64,000 bases of DNA from Flavobacteriaceae bacterium UBA1903 (GCA_002337605.1 DDGL01000016.1:220973-284972); one strand, 5' to 3'. Shown: positions 35,425-43,309, numbered from the stretch's first letter. Numbers and translations are program-made. The notes: generated by a model from the letters alone, not told the origin.

Positions 35425-37659
35425 ATGAGGAAACTAATATATCTTCTACTATTCATTCCACTATTGGCTATTTCGCAAGATAAGGTCGAAGGAATCGTAT
35501 TAGAAGTCTCAAACAATAAAGAAGTCCCACTAGGTGGAGCCAATGTGTTCTGGCTAGGCTCTAATGTGGGCGATGTAACAAATTTTGACGGTCTTTTTGA
35601 GGTGCCTTTTGAAGAAGGGCGCACTCAATTAGTTATAAGTTACGTAGGGTATAAGTCTGATACATTAACCGTCACCACTCCCAGAAAAATAAGGCATGTA
35701 GTATCGTCTAAAGGAGCGCTGGATGAAATTACAGTTACATCAAGAAAAAAAGCAACCTCCCGTTCATTTTTAAGTACCCAGAATACCATAAACGTAAGTA
35801 GTGCAGAGTTGCTAAAAGCAGCCTGCTGTAACTTGTCCGAAAGTTTTGAAACCAACCCTTCCATAGATGTAAATTTTGCAGATGCCGTAACAGGAGTGCG
35901 CCAAATACGAATGCTGGGATTAACAAGTCCGTACACCTTAATTGCTGTGGAAAATATACCTACAATACGAGGGGCCAGACAAGCTCATGGGTTAAGTTTT
36001 ATACCGGGCACCTGGGTAGAGAGTATTCAGATCACCAAAGGTGCTGGAAGTGTGGTGAATGGTTTTGAGAGCATCGCCGGACAAATTAATGCCGAGTTTG
36101 TTAAACCGCAAACCGATGATACTTTGTTTGTAAATGCTTACGGAGCGATTAATGGTCGTACAGAACTCAATACACACTTTAATACAAAAGTGAGTGATAA
36201 ATGGAATACCGGCTTGTATGTACACGGAAATTACCGAGGTGTAGAAAATGACAGGAATGATGATGGATTTTTAGATACACCGCTGGCACAACAGGTAAAT
36301 GTATTGAATCGCTGGCAGTATACCGATGCTGAAAAGGGCTTTGTAAGTTTTATAAACCTGCGGTATATGAAGGACGATAAGCAAGTTGGACAAACAGCTT
36401 TCAATCCGGATACAGACCGCGGTACTACCAATGCCTGGGGAGGTGAAATAGATACACAACACTATGGTATTACAGGGAAATTGGGCTACGTTTTTCCCGA
36501 AATTCCGTACCAAAGCTTAGGGTTGCAAGTAGCGTATAGTAATCACGATCAAAAAAGTTATTTTGGATTGCGCCCGTACGATATCAAACACGAGAGTTTC
36601 TATGCCAATGCGTTGCTAAGTTCTATTATTAGTGATTCGCGTCATAAATTTAAAACAGGACTTAACACTACCTACGAAGATTATGATGAGGCAGTAGAAG
36701 GTGTAGATTATGATAGAACTGAAAATTCTTTCGGGGCCTTTTTTGAATATGCCTACGACGACCTTGAAAACTTCACGATGACAGCAGGGTTACGTGTAGA
36801 CACACATAACTTATTAGGGACGTTTATCACACCACGAATTCATGCACGCTATACCCCTTGGGATAAAGCAGCGATTAGAGCTTCGGCCGGACGTGGGAAA
36901 CGAAGCGCTAATATTTTTGTTGAAAACCAGTCATTGTTTTCTACCAATCGTACCATTTCAATTTTAAATACGGAGGGAGAAATATATGGGTTAGACCCTG
37001 AAATAGCCTGGAACTATGGAGTTTCCTTTTTACAGGGGTTCGACCTGTTTGAAAGACGCGCTAATGTCTCTTTGGATTTCTACAGAACCGATTTTCAGAA
37101 TCAAGTGGTTGTGGATTGGGAAGATTCTAAACGCATCAGGTTTTACAATTTGAAAGGTGAAAGCTTCGCCAATAGCTTTCAGGTAGAGTTGGATTACAAT
37201 CTGGCGCAACATCTGGATGTGCGTGCTGCCTATAAATTTTATGAGGTAAAAACCGATTATTTAAAAGGAACCCTGGAAAAGCCCTTAACACCCAGCCATA
37301 GGGTTTTTGCTAATGTAGCTTATGAGACGCATGTAAATGAGAAAACAGGTGGGCACTGGAAATTTGATCTAACCTATAACTGGCTGGGGGAACAACGGTA
37401 CGCATCTACGCTTTCCAATCCTGTAGACTTTAGAAGGAGTGAGTTCTCACCTTCTTTAGGAACCTTTAATGCGCAGGTAACCAAAGTGTTTACTCCCTCG
37501 TTTGAAATTTATGCGGGTGCCGAAAATTTCACAGATGAAACCCAGGAAAACCCAATTGTCGATCCTCAGAATCCTTTTGGTTCAAATTTTGATACTACCT
37601 TTGTGTACGGGCCCATATTTGGTAGTAATTATTATCTTGGACTTCGATACAGATTATAA
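35425..37659 (+). CDS. TonB-dependent receptor with carboxypeptidase-like domain
   Basis: A 744-residue outer-membrane receptor. It has a signal peptide ending near ISQ (residue 18), a CarboxypepD_reg-like domain (about 20-90), a plug domain (about 115-220; GVRQIRMLGLTSPYTLIAVE and GAGSVVNGFESIAGQINAEF), and a 22-strand barrel ending in YYLGLRYRL with an aromatic/Leu C-terminus. A CC pair near residues 133-134 in the plug (LLKAACCNLSESF) is notable. Gene context (HYC_CC_PP before, HMA protein after) points to copper or other metal import rather than glycan uptake; no SusD partner is present. Confidence 0.93.
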   Translation: MRKLIYLLLFIPLLAISQDKVEGIVLEVSNNKEVPLGGANVFWLGSNVGDVTNFDGLFEVPFEEGRTQLVISYVGYKSDTLTVTTPRKIRHVVSSKGALDEITVTSRKKATSRSFLSTQNTINVSSAELLKAACCNLSESFETNPSIDVNFADAVTGVRQIRMLGLTSPYTLIAVENIPTIRGARQAHGLSFIPGTWVESIQITKGAGSVVNGFESIAGQINAEFVKPQTDDTLFVNAYGAINGRTELNTHFNTKVSDKWNTGLYVHGNYRGVENDRNDDGFLDTPLAQQVNVLNRWQYTDAEKGFVSFINLRYMKDDKQVGQTAFNPDTDRGTTNAWGGEIDTQHYGITGKLGYVFPEIPYQSLGLQVAYSNHDQKSYFGLRPYDIKHESFYANALLSSIISDSRHKFKTGLNTTYEDYDEAVEGVDYDRTENSFGAFFEYAYDDLENFTMTAGLRVDTHNLLGTFITPRIHARYTPWDKAAIRASAGRGKRSANIFVENQSLFSTNRTISILNTEGEIYGLDPEIAWNYGVSFLQGFDLFERRANVSLDFYRTDFQNQVVVDWEDSKRIRFYNLKGESFANSFQVELDYNLAQHLDVRAAYKFYEVKTDYLKGTLEKPLTPSHRVFANVAYETHVNEKTGGHWKFDLTYNWLGEQRYASTLSNPVDFRRSEFSPSLGTFNAQVTKVFTPSFEIYAGAENFTDETQENPIVDPQNPFGSNFDTTFVYGPIFGSNYYLGLRYRL

Positions 37660-37727
37660 AAAAGAATAAATTAATAACTATTCTTCTGAAAATTATTCAG
37701 AAGAAAAATAAAAATAAAAATAAAACG

Positions 37728-38087
37728 ATGAAAAAATACATAATCATATTACTAGTAGCCTTCGTTGGCGTAACAGCAACAGCACAGGATAAAAATGCAA
37801 GAGCTACAATAGAAGTAGATGGCGTTTGTGGCATGTGTAAAAAGCGAATTGAAACAGCAGCTATTAAAACCAAAGGTGTGAAAAGTGCTGTTTGGAATGT
37901 AGACACTAAGGAGTGCAGTCTTATCTTCGATGAACGTAAAACAGACCTGGCAACCATTAGCCAAAGCATTGCAGATGTAGGTCACGATACCAAAGAAATT
38001 AAAGCAACGGACGAAGCATACAATAGCGTGCACCCATGTTGTCTATATAGAGACGATGAAGTGAAGAAAGATCATGGGTACAAATAA
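37728..38087 (+). CDS. Secreted heavy-metal-associated (HMA) domain protein
   Basis: A 119-residue exported protein (signal peptide about 1-20) with one HMA fold. The metal-binding CxxC is Cys34-Cys37 in GVCGMCKKRIE. A second potential site, HPCC (residues 102-105), lies near the C-terminus, followed by a Lys/Asp/His tail. It probably binds copper in the periplasm and works with the preceding receptor, 68 bases upstream. A terminator follows, closing the unit. Confidence 0.9.
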   Translation: MKKYIIILLVAFVGVTATAQDKNARATIEVDGVCGMCKKRIETAAIKTKGVKSAVWNVDTKECSLIFDERKTDLATISQSIADVGHDTKEIKATDEAYNSVHPCCLYRDDEVKKDHGYK

Positions 38088-38108
38088 TTGTCTTGATCAT
38101 TTTAATTG

Positions 38109-38139
38109 GAGCTCATCTTGCAAAAGGTGAGCTTTTTTG
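38109..38139 (+). terminator. Rho-independent terminator after the HMA gene
   Basis: GCTCATCTT (38111-38119) pairs with AAGGTGAGC (38124-38132), one wobble, 4-base loop, then six T. Confidence 0.85.
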
Positions 38140-38175
38140 TAAAAAATAGTCTGTAATTTTAAAAGAACGTTCAGT

Positions 38176-38354
38176 ATGAAAGGTGTATATACCGAAGAAG
38201 GAATGCCTGTAGTGGCTGTAAAGCTTCGGTAGAAAAGCATTTAGGTGAATTAGAGGGTGTTACCGAAGTTTCAGTAAATCTTGAAGATGCTGAAGCTACG
38301 TTTATTGAAAACGCCCTTATGATCGTGATGGCGGGGGTAATGATTTTCGGGTGA
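38176..38354 (+). pseudogene. Frameshifted, truncated HMA-domain remnant
   Basis: From ATG 38176 the frame reads MKGVYTEEGM and then stops early. Moving one base at 38206-38208 restores a recognisable HMA domain: CSGCKASVEKHLGELEGVTE and then VSVNLEDAEATFIE. The likely original GMxCSGC motif has lost one base. After FIE the frame turns hydrophobic and stops at 38352-38354, so any downstream protein (for instance the rest of a CopA-type P-type ATPase or a solo metallochaperone) is missing. A sequencing error could explain the shift but not the truncation. Confidence 0.75.
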
Positions 38355-38517
38355 ATATAGGCTGATTTTTTTAGTTAATTTTTAGCTAACGGATATTTTT
38401 GTGTCATTTTTTGATATACATTTACTACGTTCTTAGCAACCTAAGAATATGATTGTACGTTATGCTGAAGTATGAAAAGCAGTGTGACACAATTCAGTAA
38501 CTTTAATATATTAAGTT
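38355..38517 (+). other. Spacer upstream of the microprotein gene
   Basis: No gene seen. It holds a short hairpin (TTCTTAG/CTAAGAA near 38430-38447) and presumably the microprotein promoter; no exact -33/-7 pair was found. Confidence 0.4.
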
Positions 38518-38616
38518 ATGGCAACAGCTAAGTCTAACGGTAAGCCACAAGCAAAACCAGCTCCTAAAAAAGCTCCTGCTAAGAAGGCACCTCAGGCTAC
38601 TTCAAAAAAGAAGTAA
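38518..38616 (+). CDS. 32-residue Lys/Ala/Pro-rich basic microprotein
   Basis: An ORF from ATG 38518 to TAA 38614-38616 encodes a very basic peptide with repeated PAPKKAPAKKAP-type units, no acidic residues and no hydrophobic segment. The composition resembles the tails of histone H1-like and HU-like DNA-binding proteins, so nucleic-acid binding is a fair guess. A strong terminator about 80 bases later and the clean start support a real, independently transcribed gene. It is easily missed by size cut-offs. Confidence 0.6.
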   Translation: MATAKSNGKPQAKPAPKKAPAKKAPQATSKKK

Positions 38617-38695
38617 TCTGCCCCGAAGTTTTTGAAATAAAGCTTCCTAAAGATACATACCCAGTGTGTACGCTTTCAAAAAAGAAAACCAAAAG

Positions 38696-38726
38696 AAAAC
38701 CGCCCTTAAAAAAGGCGGTTTTTGTA
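38696..38726 (+). terminator. Rho-independent terminator after the microprotein
   Basis: AAAACCGCC (38696-38704) pairs with GGCGGTTTT (38714-38722), 9-base loop, followed by T-rich sequence. Confidence 0.8.
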
Positions 38727-38736
38727 TTTTAGTGCT

Positions 38737-38946
38737 ATGCAATTAAAACCAGTATTTTTATTATACATTATAACGATAGCCGTTTTAGTAGGTGCTATTG
38801 TCTGGGAATACTACGTCCAGCAATGGATGGCAGCACAGCCCGAAGGGGGTAGCGAAGTGATGCGGGTAGACCTTTTTGTGATCTGGCCCTTGGTACTTAC
38901 GTTAGTGGCTATTTCCTTGTTTCGATTGATTAAGGGGAAGAAATAA
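38737..38946 (+). CDS. Small two-helix membrane protein
   Basis: A 69-residue product with two hydrophobic segments (about residues 5-22 and 47-63), a loop with WMAAQPEGGSEVMRVD, and a basic C-terminus. The ATG at 38737 is preferred over a TTG five codons earlier that lies in the preceding terminator. No family recognised. It converges with groEL. Confidence 0.55.
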   Translation: MQLKPVFLLYIITIAVLVGAIVWEYYVQQWMAAQPEGGSEVMRVDLFVIWPLVLTLVAISLFRLIKGKK

Positions 38947-39052
38947 CTTAGCTGTTTATGTCCTTTCATAAAAAAAGAGGCTCAAGTTATAAAACTCGAA
39001 CCTCAAATTAAGTATCAATTATAGTTTAGTTTCTGCCAGCCGGGGCTCCCGG

Positions 39053-40684
39053 TTACATCATTCCTGGCATTCCGCCACCGCCCATTGGGGGCATTGCCGG
39101 AGTATCTTCTTTAATATCAATTAAAGCACATTCAGTAGTAAGAATCATTCCAGCTACAGAAGCTGCGTTTTCCAAAGCAATACGCGTTACTTTTTTCGGA
39201 TCAATAATTCCCGCTTTTAGCATGTCTACGTATGTTTCAGTCTTTGCATCAAAACCTTCGTTCTTTTTGCCTTCTCTTACCTTATTTACGACAACTGAAC
39301 CTTCACCACCTGCGTTTTCAACAATGGTTCTTAATGGAGACTCAATGGCTTTAGAAACAATTTGGATTCCCGTTGCCTCATCCATAGTGTCTGTAGTAAG
39401 TTTTGTCAATACTTTTTGAGCACGCACAAACGCTACACCACCACCGGCTACAATACCTTCTTCTACAGCTGCGCGGGTTGCGTGAAGAGCGTCATCTACA
39501 CGGTCTTTCTTTTCTTTCATCTCTACTTCACTGGCAGCACCTACGTACAATACAGCTACTCCGCCAGCCAATTTGGCCAAACGTTCCTGTAATTTTTCCT
39601 TATCGTAGTCGCTTGTGGTAGATTCAATCTGTGACTTTATTTGTCCTACACGGGTTTGGATATCGCTTTTCTTCCCAGCACCATTTACAATGGTAGTGTT
39701 GTCTTTGTCAATCGTTACTGTTTCAGCAGTACCTAACATATCTAAGGTTGCATTTTCCAGCGTAAAACCTCTTTCTTCTGAAATTACAGTTCCTCCGGTT
39801 AAGATAGCGATGTCTTCCAACATAGCTTTTCTACGATCGCCAAAGCCAGGTGCTTTTACAGCAGCAATCTTTAGTGATCCTCTTAATTTATTTACAACCA
39901 ATGTTGCCAACGCTTCACCGTCCAGATCTTCAGCAATGATCAAAAGTGATTTTCCTTGTTGTGCTACGGGCTCTAAGACGGGCATTAAATCCTTCATCGA
40001 AGAGATTTTCTTGTCGCATAACAAGATCATTGGGTTCTCCAATTCGGTTTGCATTTTTTCGCTGTCGGTCACGAAGTAAGGAGACAAGTACCCACGGTCA
40101 AACTGCATTCCTTCTACAACGTCTACATACGTTTCAGTTCCTTTTGCTTCTTCTACGGTGATTACACCTTCTTTGCCTACTTTTCCGAACGCTTTAGCAA
40201 TTAGTTTCCCGATGGTTTCATCGTTATTTGCTGAAATCGCTGCTACCTGCTCAATCTTGTCTGAAGAGTTGCCTACCTTAGTTGCCTGTTTTTCCAGATC
40301 TTTTACGATAGCTTCAACAGCTTTGTCGATGCCACGTTTTAAGTCCATTGGGTTTGCACCTGCAGCCACATTCTTTAAACCTTCTTTTACGATGGCTTGT
40401 GCCAAAACAGTTGCGGTAGTGGTACCATCACCTGCCAGATCGTTGGTTTTAGAAGCTACTTCCTTTACCATTTGAGCACCCATATTTTCTAATGGGTCTT
40501 CCAGTTCAATTTCTTTTGCTACGGAAACTCCATCTTTGGTTACCTGTGGTGCTCCAAAGCTTTTACTAATAATTACGTTACGACCTTTTGGTCCTAGTGT
40601 TACTTTTACTGCGTTTGCCAAAGCATCTACACCGCGTTTAATCGCGTCACGTGCTTCAACGTCAAATTTTATATCTTTTGCCAT
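39053..40684 (-). CDS. groL: 60 kDa chaperonin GroEL
   Basis: A 543-residue chaperonin subunit. From the ATG at 40684 it begins MAKDIKFDVEARDAIKRGVD. The nucleotide-binding motif AGDGTTTATVLAQ is present, as is GDRRKAMLEDIAILTGG, and the C-terminus is the Gly-Met-rich GGGGMPGMM tail. The longer in-frame start at 40723 lies within inverted-repeat DNA and is not used. Unusually, it is separated from groES by about 440 bases containing a four-helix-bundle gene. Confidence 0.98.
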   Translation of the reverse strand: MAKDIKFDVEARDAIKRGVDALANAVKVTLGPKGRNVIISKSFGAPQVTKDGVSVAKEIELEDPLENMGAQMVKEVASKTNDLAGDGTTTATVLAQAIVKEGLKNVAAGANPMDLKRGIDKAVEAIVKDLEKQATKVGNSSDKIEQVAAISANNDETIGKLIAKAFGKVGKEGVITVEEAKGTETYVDVVEGMQFDRGYLSPYFVTDSEKMQTELENPMILLCDKKISSMKDLMPVLEPVAQQGKSLLIIAEDLDGEALATLVVNKLRGSLKIAAVKAPGFGDRRKAMLEDIAILTGGTVISEERGFTLENATLDMLGTAETVTIDKDNTTIVNGAGKKSDIQTRVGQIKSQIESTTSDYDKEKLQERLAKLAGGVAVLYVGAASEVEMKEKKDRVDDALHATRAAVEEGIVAGGGVAFVRAQKVLTKLTTDTMDEATGIQIVSKAIESPLRTIVENAGGEGSVVVNKVREGKKNEGFDAKTETYVDMLKAGIIDPKKVTRIALENAASVAGMILTTECALIDIKEDTPAMPPMGGGGMPGMM

Positions 40685-40705
40685 AATTTTTTTCTTGTGC
40701 AAAAA

Positions 40706-41122
40706 GCAATAGGCGCTAGGCACTAAGCTTTATGCTGTTATTTTAGTTTTTGTTTTAAAGTATATATCTTTTTTTTAAGGGTATTTACTTGTTTGCTTAC
40801 TATCTCAAAAGTACTACTGTCTATGTATTTTAAATCGTGAGAAAGAATGAGTAAATACTCGGTTTCATTGGCTGAACCTACTGCTATAGTTAGGAATCGG
40901 TTAAATTCAGAATCGCTGTCTCTGCCACAACCTTCACTAATGTTGGTTGGAATAGAAGCGGAAGCGCGTCTTATCTGTGAGGTGATTCCATAGATTTCAG
41001 AATTAGGGAAGGAGTTTGAAATAGTATATATATCTAATGTTAGCTCGTGGCTTAACTTCCAGATATCATATTTCCTAAAGTCCCTCATTATTACGTATAG
41101 CTTATAGCGTAAAGCCTATAGC
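40706..41122. mobile_element. Putative inserted element in groESL: four-helix-bundle gene between inverted repeats
   Basis: The outer 29 bases, 40706-40734 and 41094-41122, are imperfect inverted repeats (21 of 29 positions match) rich in GCTATAG/TAAGC-type words. They enclose a single gene and sit exactly in the groES-groEL gap: the right end is two bases from the groES stop and the left end is about 20 bases from the groEL start. No transposase is present, so any movement would be in trans. Element status is inference. Confidence 0.5.
40738..41088 (-). CDS. Four-helix-bundle protein (23S rRNA intervening-sequence type)
   Basis: A 116-residue protein of the S23/IVP family, first known from intervening sequences in 23S rRNA genes. 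It has the typical start RDFRKYDIWKLSHELTLDIY, the stretch IRRASASIPTNISEGCGR (about residues 39-56) and NETEYLLIL, all predicted helical. The biological function of the family is unknown. Here it lies between groES and groEL in the same direction, so it is probably cotranscribed with a heat-shock operon. Close inverted repeats suggest it arrived by insertion. Confidence 0.9.
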   Translation of the reverse strand: MRDFRKYDIWKLSHELTLDIYTISNSFPNSEIYGITSQIRRASASIPTNISEGCGRDSDSEFNRFLTIAVGSANETEYLLILSHDLKYIDSSTFEIVSKQVNTLKKKIYTLKQKLK

Positions 41123-41124
41123 AA

Positions 41125-41400
41125 TTAAACAATTGCAAGTATATCTTCTTCTCGCATGATCAGGTAGTCATTGCCTTCTAGTTTTAGCTCGCTACCAGAA
41201 TATTTTCCGTACAATACAGTATCACCTACTTTTACGGTCATGTCATGGTCTTTTTTGCCTTTACCTACGGCTACTACTTTACCTTGTTGTGGTTTTTCTT
41301 TTGCGCTATCTGGAATATACAATCCAGATGCTGTCTTTGTTTCTGCCGCCTGGGGCTCCACAACGACTCTGTCTGAAAGGGGTTGGATTTTTAATGCCAT
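41125..41400 (-). CDS. groS: 10 kDa co-chaperonin GroES
   Basis: A 91-residue GroES. It has the N-terminal IQPLSDRVVVEPQAAE, the mobile-loop region TKTASGLYIPDSAKEKPQQG (about residues 21-40), and the C-terminal EDILAIV end. It caps GroEL during folding. It precedes the four-helix-bundle gene and groEL on the minus strand and has a sigma-54-like promoter about 80 bases upstream. Confidence 0.97.
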   Translation of the reverse strand: MALKIQPLSDRVVVEPQAAETKTASGLYIPDSAKEKPQQGKVVAVGKGKKDHDMTVKVGDTVLYGKYSGSELKLEGNDYLIMREEDILAIV

Positions 41401-41418
41401 ACTAAAATCTTGATTTTA

Positions 41419-41437
41419 TTATTCCCGCGAAAGCGGA
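41419..41437. repeat. Short GC-rich palindrome (CCCGCGAAAGCGG)
   Basis: A stem CCGC/GCGG closed by GAAA sits in the otherwise AT-rich groES leader. It resembles fragments of a dispersed palindrome known from flavobacterial intergenic DNA, but only one copy was seen in this window. Confidence 0.35.
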
Positions 41438-41481
41438 AATTTCTTGTTAAATTAATAATTATAATTTCTATCTATTCATTA

Positions 41482-41498
41482 GGCAGAAAGTGTGCCAA
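41482..41498 (-). promoter_or_regulatory. Sigma-54-like promoter upstream of groES
   Basis: The minus strand reads TTGGCACACTTTCTGCC: a perfect YTGGCAC -24 element, and GG and GC separated by exactly 10 bases. The only weakness is CTGC in place of TTGC at -12. The groES ATG is about 80 bases downstream. An inverted pair CTGACA/TGTCAG (41509-41514 and 41540-41545) just upstream could serve as an activator site. Confidence 0.5.
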
Positions 41499-41568
41499 CA
41501 GAGTACAACTGACATTTTGAAAGTGAAGTAAGGTGCAATTGTCAGCTTGGCAGTCTAATGATGTTTTT

Positions 41569-41910
41569 TTAATGTTTATAGCTAGATACAAACAAGATAA
41601 ATCCGGCAATTATAGCAGCGCCCAATGTAACTAATCCTGAAAAACCCAGGGTACGCCCTGTAGAAAAACTTCCTTCTTCCAGTTTGCTAACGTCAGAAAA
41701 GGCAATGCTTCTTACTTTACCTCCTTTTGTAATATAATACACATCTTTGCCCACAGAGTCTATTTTTTTATTGAATTCGGTACCATTTTTCAGATCGAAA
41801 TGATATTTGTTCCCTGCTAGTATAGTTGCGTATGTCTGGTTGATAGGTCGATACGAATAACAACTGGTAAAAAGAATACAGAAGCTACAAAGAAGTACGG
41901 TGCTTTTCAT
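41569..41910 (-). CDS. Small lipoprotein with C-terminal hydrophobic segment
   Basis: A 113-residue lipoprotein (lipobox FTSC, Cys17). The middle is a compact charged region with KNGTEFNKKIDSVGKDVYYITKGGKVRSIAFSDVSKLE, resembling a short beta domain. It ends in a hydrophobic Gly/Ala/Ile helix (about 88-108). No family recognised. It lies alone upstream of groES and downstream of the secG terminator. Confidence 0.65.
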   Translation of the reverse strand: MKSTVLLCSFCILFTSCYSYRPINQTYATILAGNKYHFDLKNGTEFNKKIDSVGKDVYYITKGGKVRSIAFSDVSKLEEGSFSTGRTLGFSGLVTLGAAIIAGFILFVSSYKH

Positions 41911-41954
41911 TTTTATACTTTTTTGAAAAGATACAATAAAAAAGGTGTGGGCAT

Positions 41955-41988
41955 AAAAAAACCAGTCTTAGAAAAGACTGGTTTTTTT
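41955..41988 (-). terminator. Terminator after secG (symmetrical)
   Basis: CCAGTCTT/AAGACTGG with a 4-base loop, flanked by seven A and seven T. It ends the miaB-to-secG operon and could work in both directions. Confidence 0.88.
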
Positions 41989-42009
41989 ATATTTTAAGGA
42001 GTGCAAAAA

Positions 42010-42345
42010 CTACTCGTCGTTTGGTTCAGTTGTAGCTTCAGCGTTTGTATCTGTTGTTTCTGGAACTACGTTTTCAACACCCTCCTGAAACGTGCTGTCA
42101 GTTCCGGTGTTGTTCATAATTGGAATATTGCTGGCCAGAATTAAAACCAATAAAACTATTGCCAGGGTCCAGGTACTCTTGTCCAAGAAGTCTGTGGTCT
42201 TCTTTACACCACCCATTTGGGCACCACCCCCGCCACCAAAGGTAGATGACAATCCGCCTCCTTTTGGGTTTTGTACCATAATAACTACCACCAATAAAAA
42301 GGCGATAAAAATAATCAAGACTAAAAATATTGTAAACGTGCTCAT
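42010..42345 (-). CDS. secG: Preprotein translocase subunit SecG
   Basis: A 111-residue two-helix Sec subunit. The first helix is followed by the family motif VVIMVQNPKGGGLSSTFGGG, then TDFLDKSTWTLAIVLLVLILA as the second helix. The C-terminal 35 residues are acidic and Thr-rich, an extension seen in this phylum. It overlaps the upstream TPR-like gene by four bases and is the last gene in its operon. Confidence 0.95.
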   Translation of the reverse strand: MSTFTIFLVLIIFIAFLLVVVIMVQNPKGGGLSSTFGGGGGAQMGGVKKTTDFLDKSTWTLAIVLLVLILASNIPIMNNTGTDSTFQEGVENVVPETTDTNAEATTEPNDE

Positions 42346-43307
42346 TGTGCTTCTTTTGTATTCAGTTTTTTAATTGCCCGAATTTGGTCTGCAAAGAAAC
42401 CACTTTTTTCGGGATTTTTCAAAATTAATATTTCATATGCTTTAATTGCTTTCTTATAGTTTTTTTGTTGCAGGTATACCTTCGCCAAAGTCTCTGTCAT
42501 CAAGGCATTAGGCGTTTGTGTGTAGGGTTTTGCTAAATCGGGTTGCTTGGTTTGTGAGACAGAAACTTCAAGTTTTGGCTTCTCCTGAATGAATTTATCG
42601 ATCAATTCGAACTTTTCTTCGGCTGAAGGGATATTGGTTAGTTCCTCTTTTTCAGCTGCTTTTTCTTCAGGCCGCTCAATAGGTTTTGCCTGTGTTAATT
42701 GCAACCACTCACTAAAAGAATGGGTGTCGTCCTTTTTAAACGGAAGCGGTGCATTGGTTTCAATACCTTTTTCTTCTGAAATTTCAGCGGAAGTTTCAGG
42801 TTTTGCTTGTTGTTCAGTTTCAGTTTCGATTTTGTTTTCTTCTGCCTCCGCTAAAGCTTCAGAAGACACGCGGTCTGAAATTTCCACAACCGACTGTACT
42901 TTTCGCTCAAACAAACGTGGGTTTAAAATGGCTTCAGCTTTTTGTATTTCGGCCTTCATTTGCTTGTCCAGCTCCAGGGCGGTTTGTTCTGAAACATCTT
43001 CATGTTCTACTTCCAGCTCGTTCACCGAAGCATCGTGCTGTAAAATAAGTTCCGAAATTTTATCCTGTACAAATTCTTTTGAAGTAATATATTGAAACAG
43101 AATATCACGGTCTGCTGTATGTGCTGCAGTTACTTTTAAGGTGTCGTTATATAAGAAACTATTATTGTTTTTCAGCCCCTTTAACTGCAATGCCCGCGCA
43201 CTCTGGAAATAGGGATATTTTTGAACCACGGTATTAATTTCCGCGAGTTGTTGGTCTGTCAACTGCTGCGGATTTGCCAATAGATATGTAAAAGTTTCTG
43301 TGTTCAC
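42342..43307 (-). CDS. TPR-like protein between lptE and secG
   Basis: A 321-residue cytoplasmic-looking protein with no signal peptide. The N-terminal 90 residues are helical (LLANPQQLTDQQLAEINTVV), the centre is very acidic and Glu/Lys-rich (about 95-240), and the C-terminus holds one tetratricopeptide-like repeat (LAKVYLQQKNYKKAIKAYEIL). It overlaps secG by four bases and follows lptE by two. Function unknown, perhaps a scaffold. Confidence 0.75.
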   Translation of the reverse strand: MNTETFTYLLANPQQLTDQQLAEINTVVQKYPYFQSARALQLKGLKNNNSFLYNDTLKVTAAHTADRDILFQYITSKEFVQDKISELILQHDASVNELEVEHEDVSEQTALELDKQMKAEIQKAEAILNPRLFERKVQSVVEISDRVSSEALAEAEENKIETETEQQAKPETSAEISEEKGIETNAPLPFKKDDTHSFSEWLQLTQAKPIERPEEKAAEKEELTNIPSAEEKFELIDKFIQEKPKLEVSVSQTKQPDLAKPYTQTPNALMTETLAKVYLQQKNYKKAIKAYEILILKNPEKSGFFADQIRAIKKLNTKEAQ

Positions 43308-43309
43308 AT

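Noticed and set aside
38176..38232. A free-standing 18-residue ORF starting MKGVYTEEGM
   Set aside because: It is better explained as the 5' end of a frameshifted HMA domain, because a single-base shift restores a long match to that domain.
40738..41088. An rRNA intervening sequence
   Set aside because: Although the protein family is named for 23S rRNA intervening sequences, the flanks are groES and groEL and no rRNA sequence is recognisable.
42739..43095. Long plus-strand ORFs opposite the TPR-like gene
   Set aside because: They are Ser/Phe/Cys-rich mirrors of the Glu/Lys-rich central region of the minus-strand gene.
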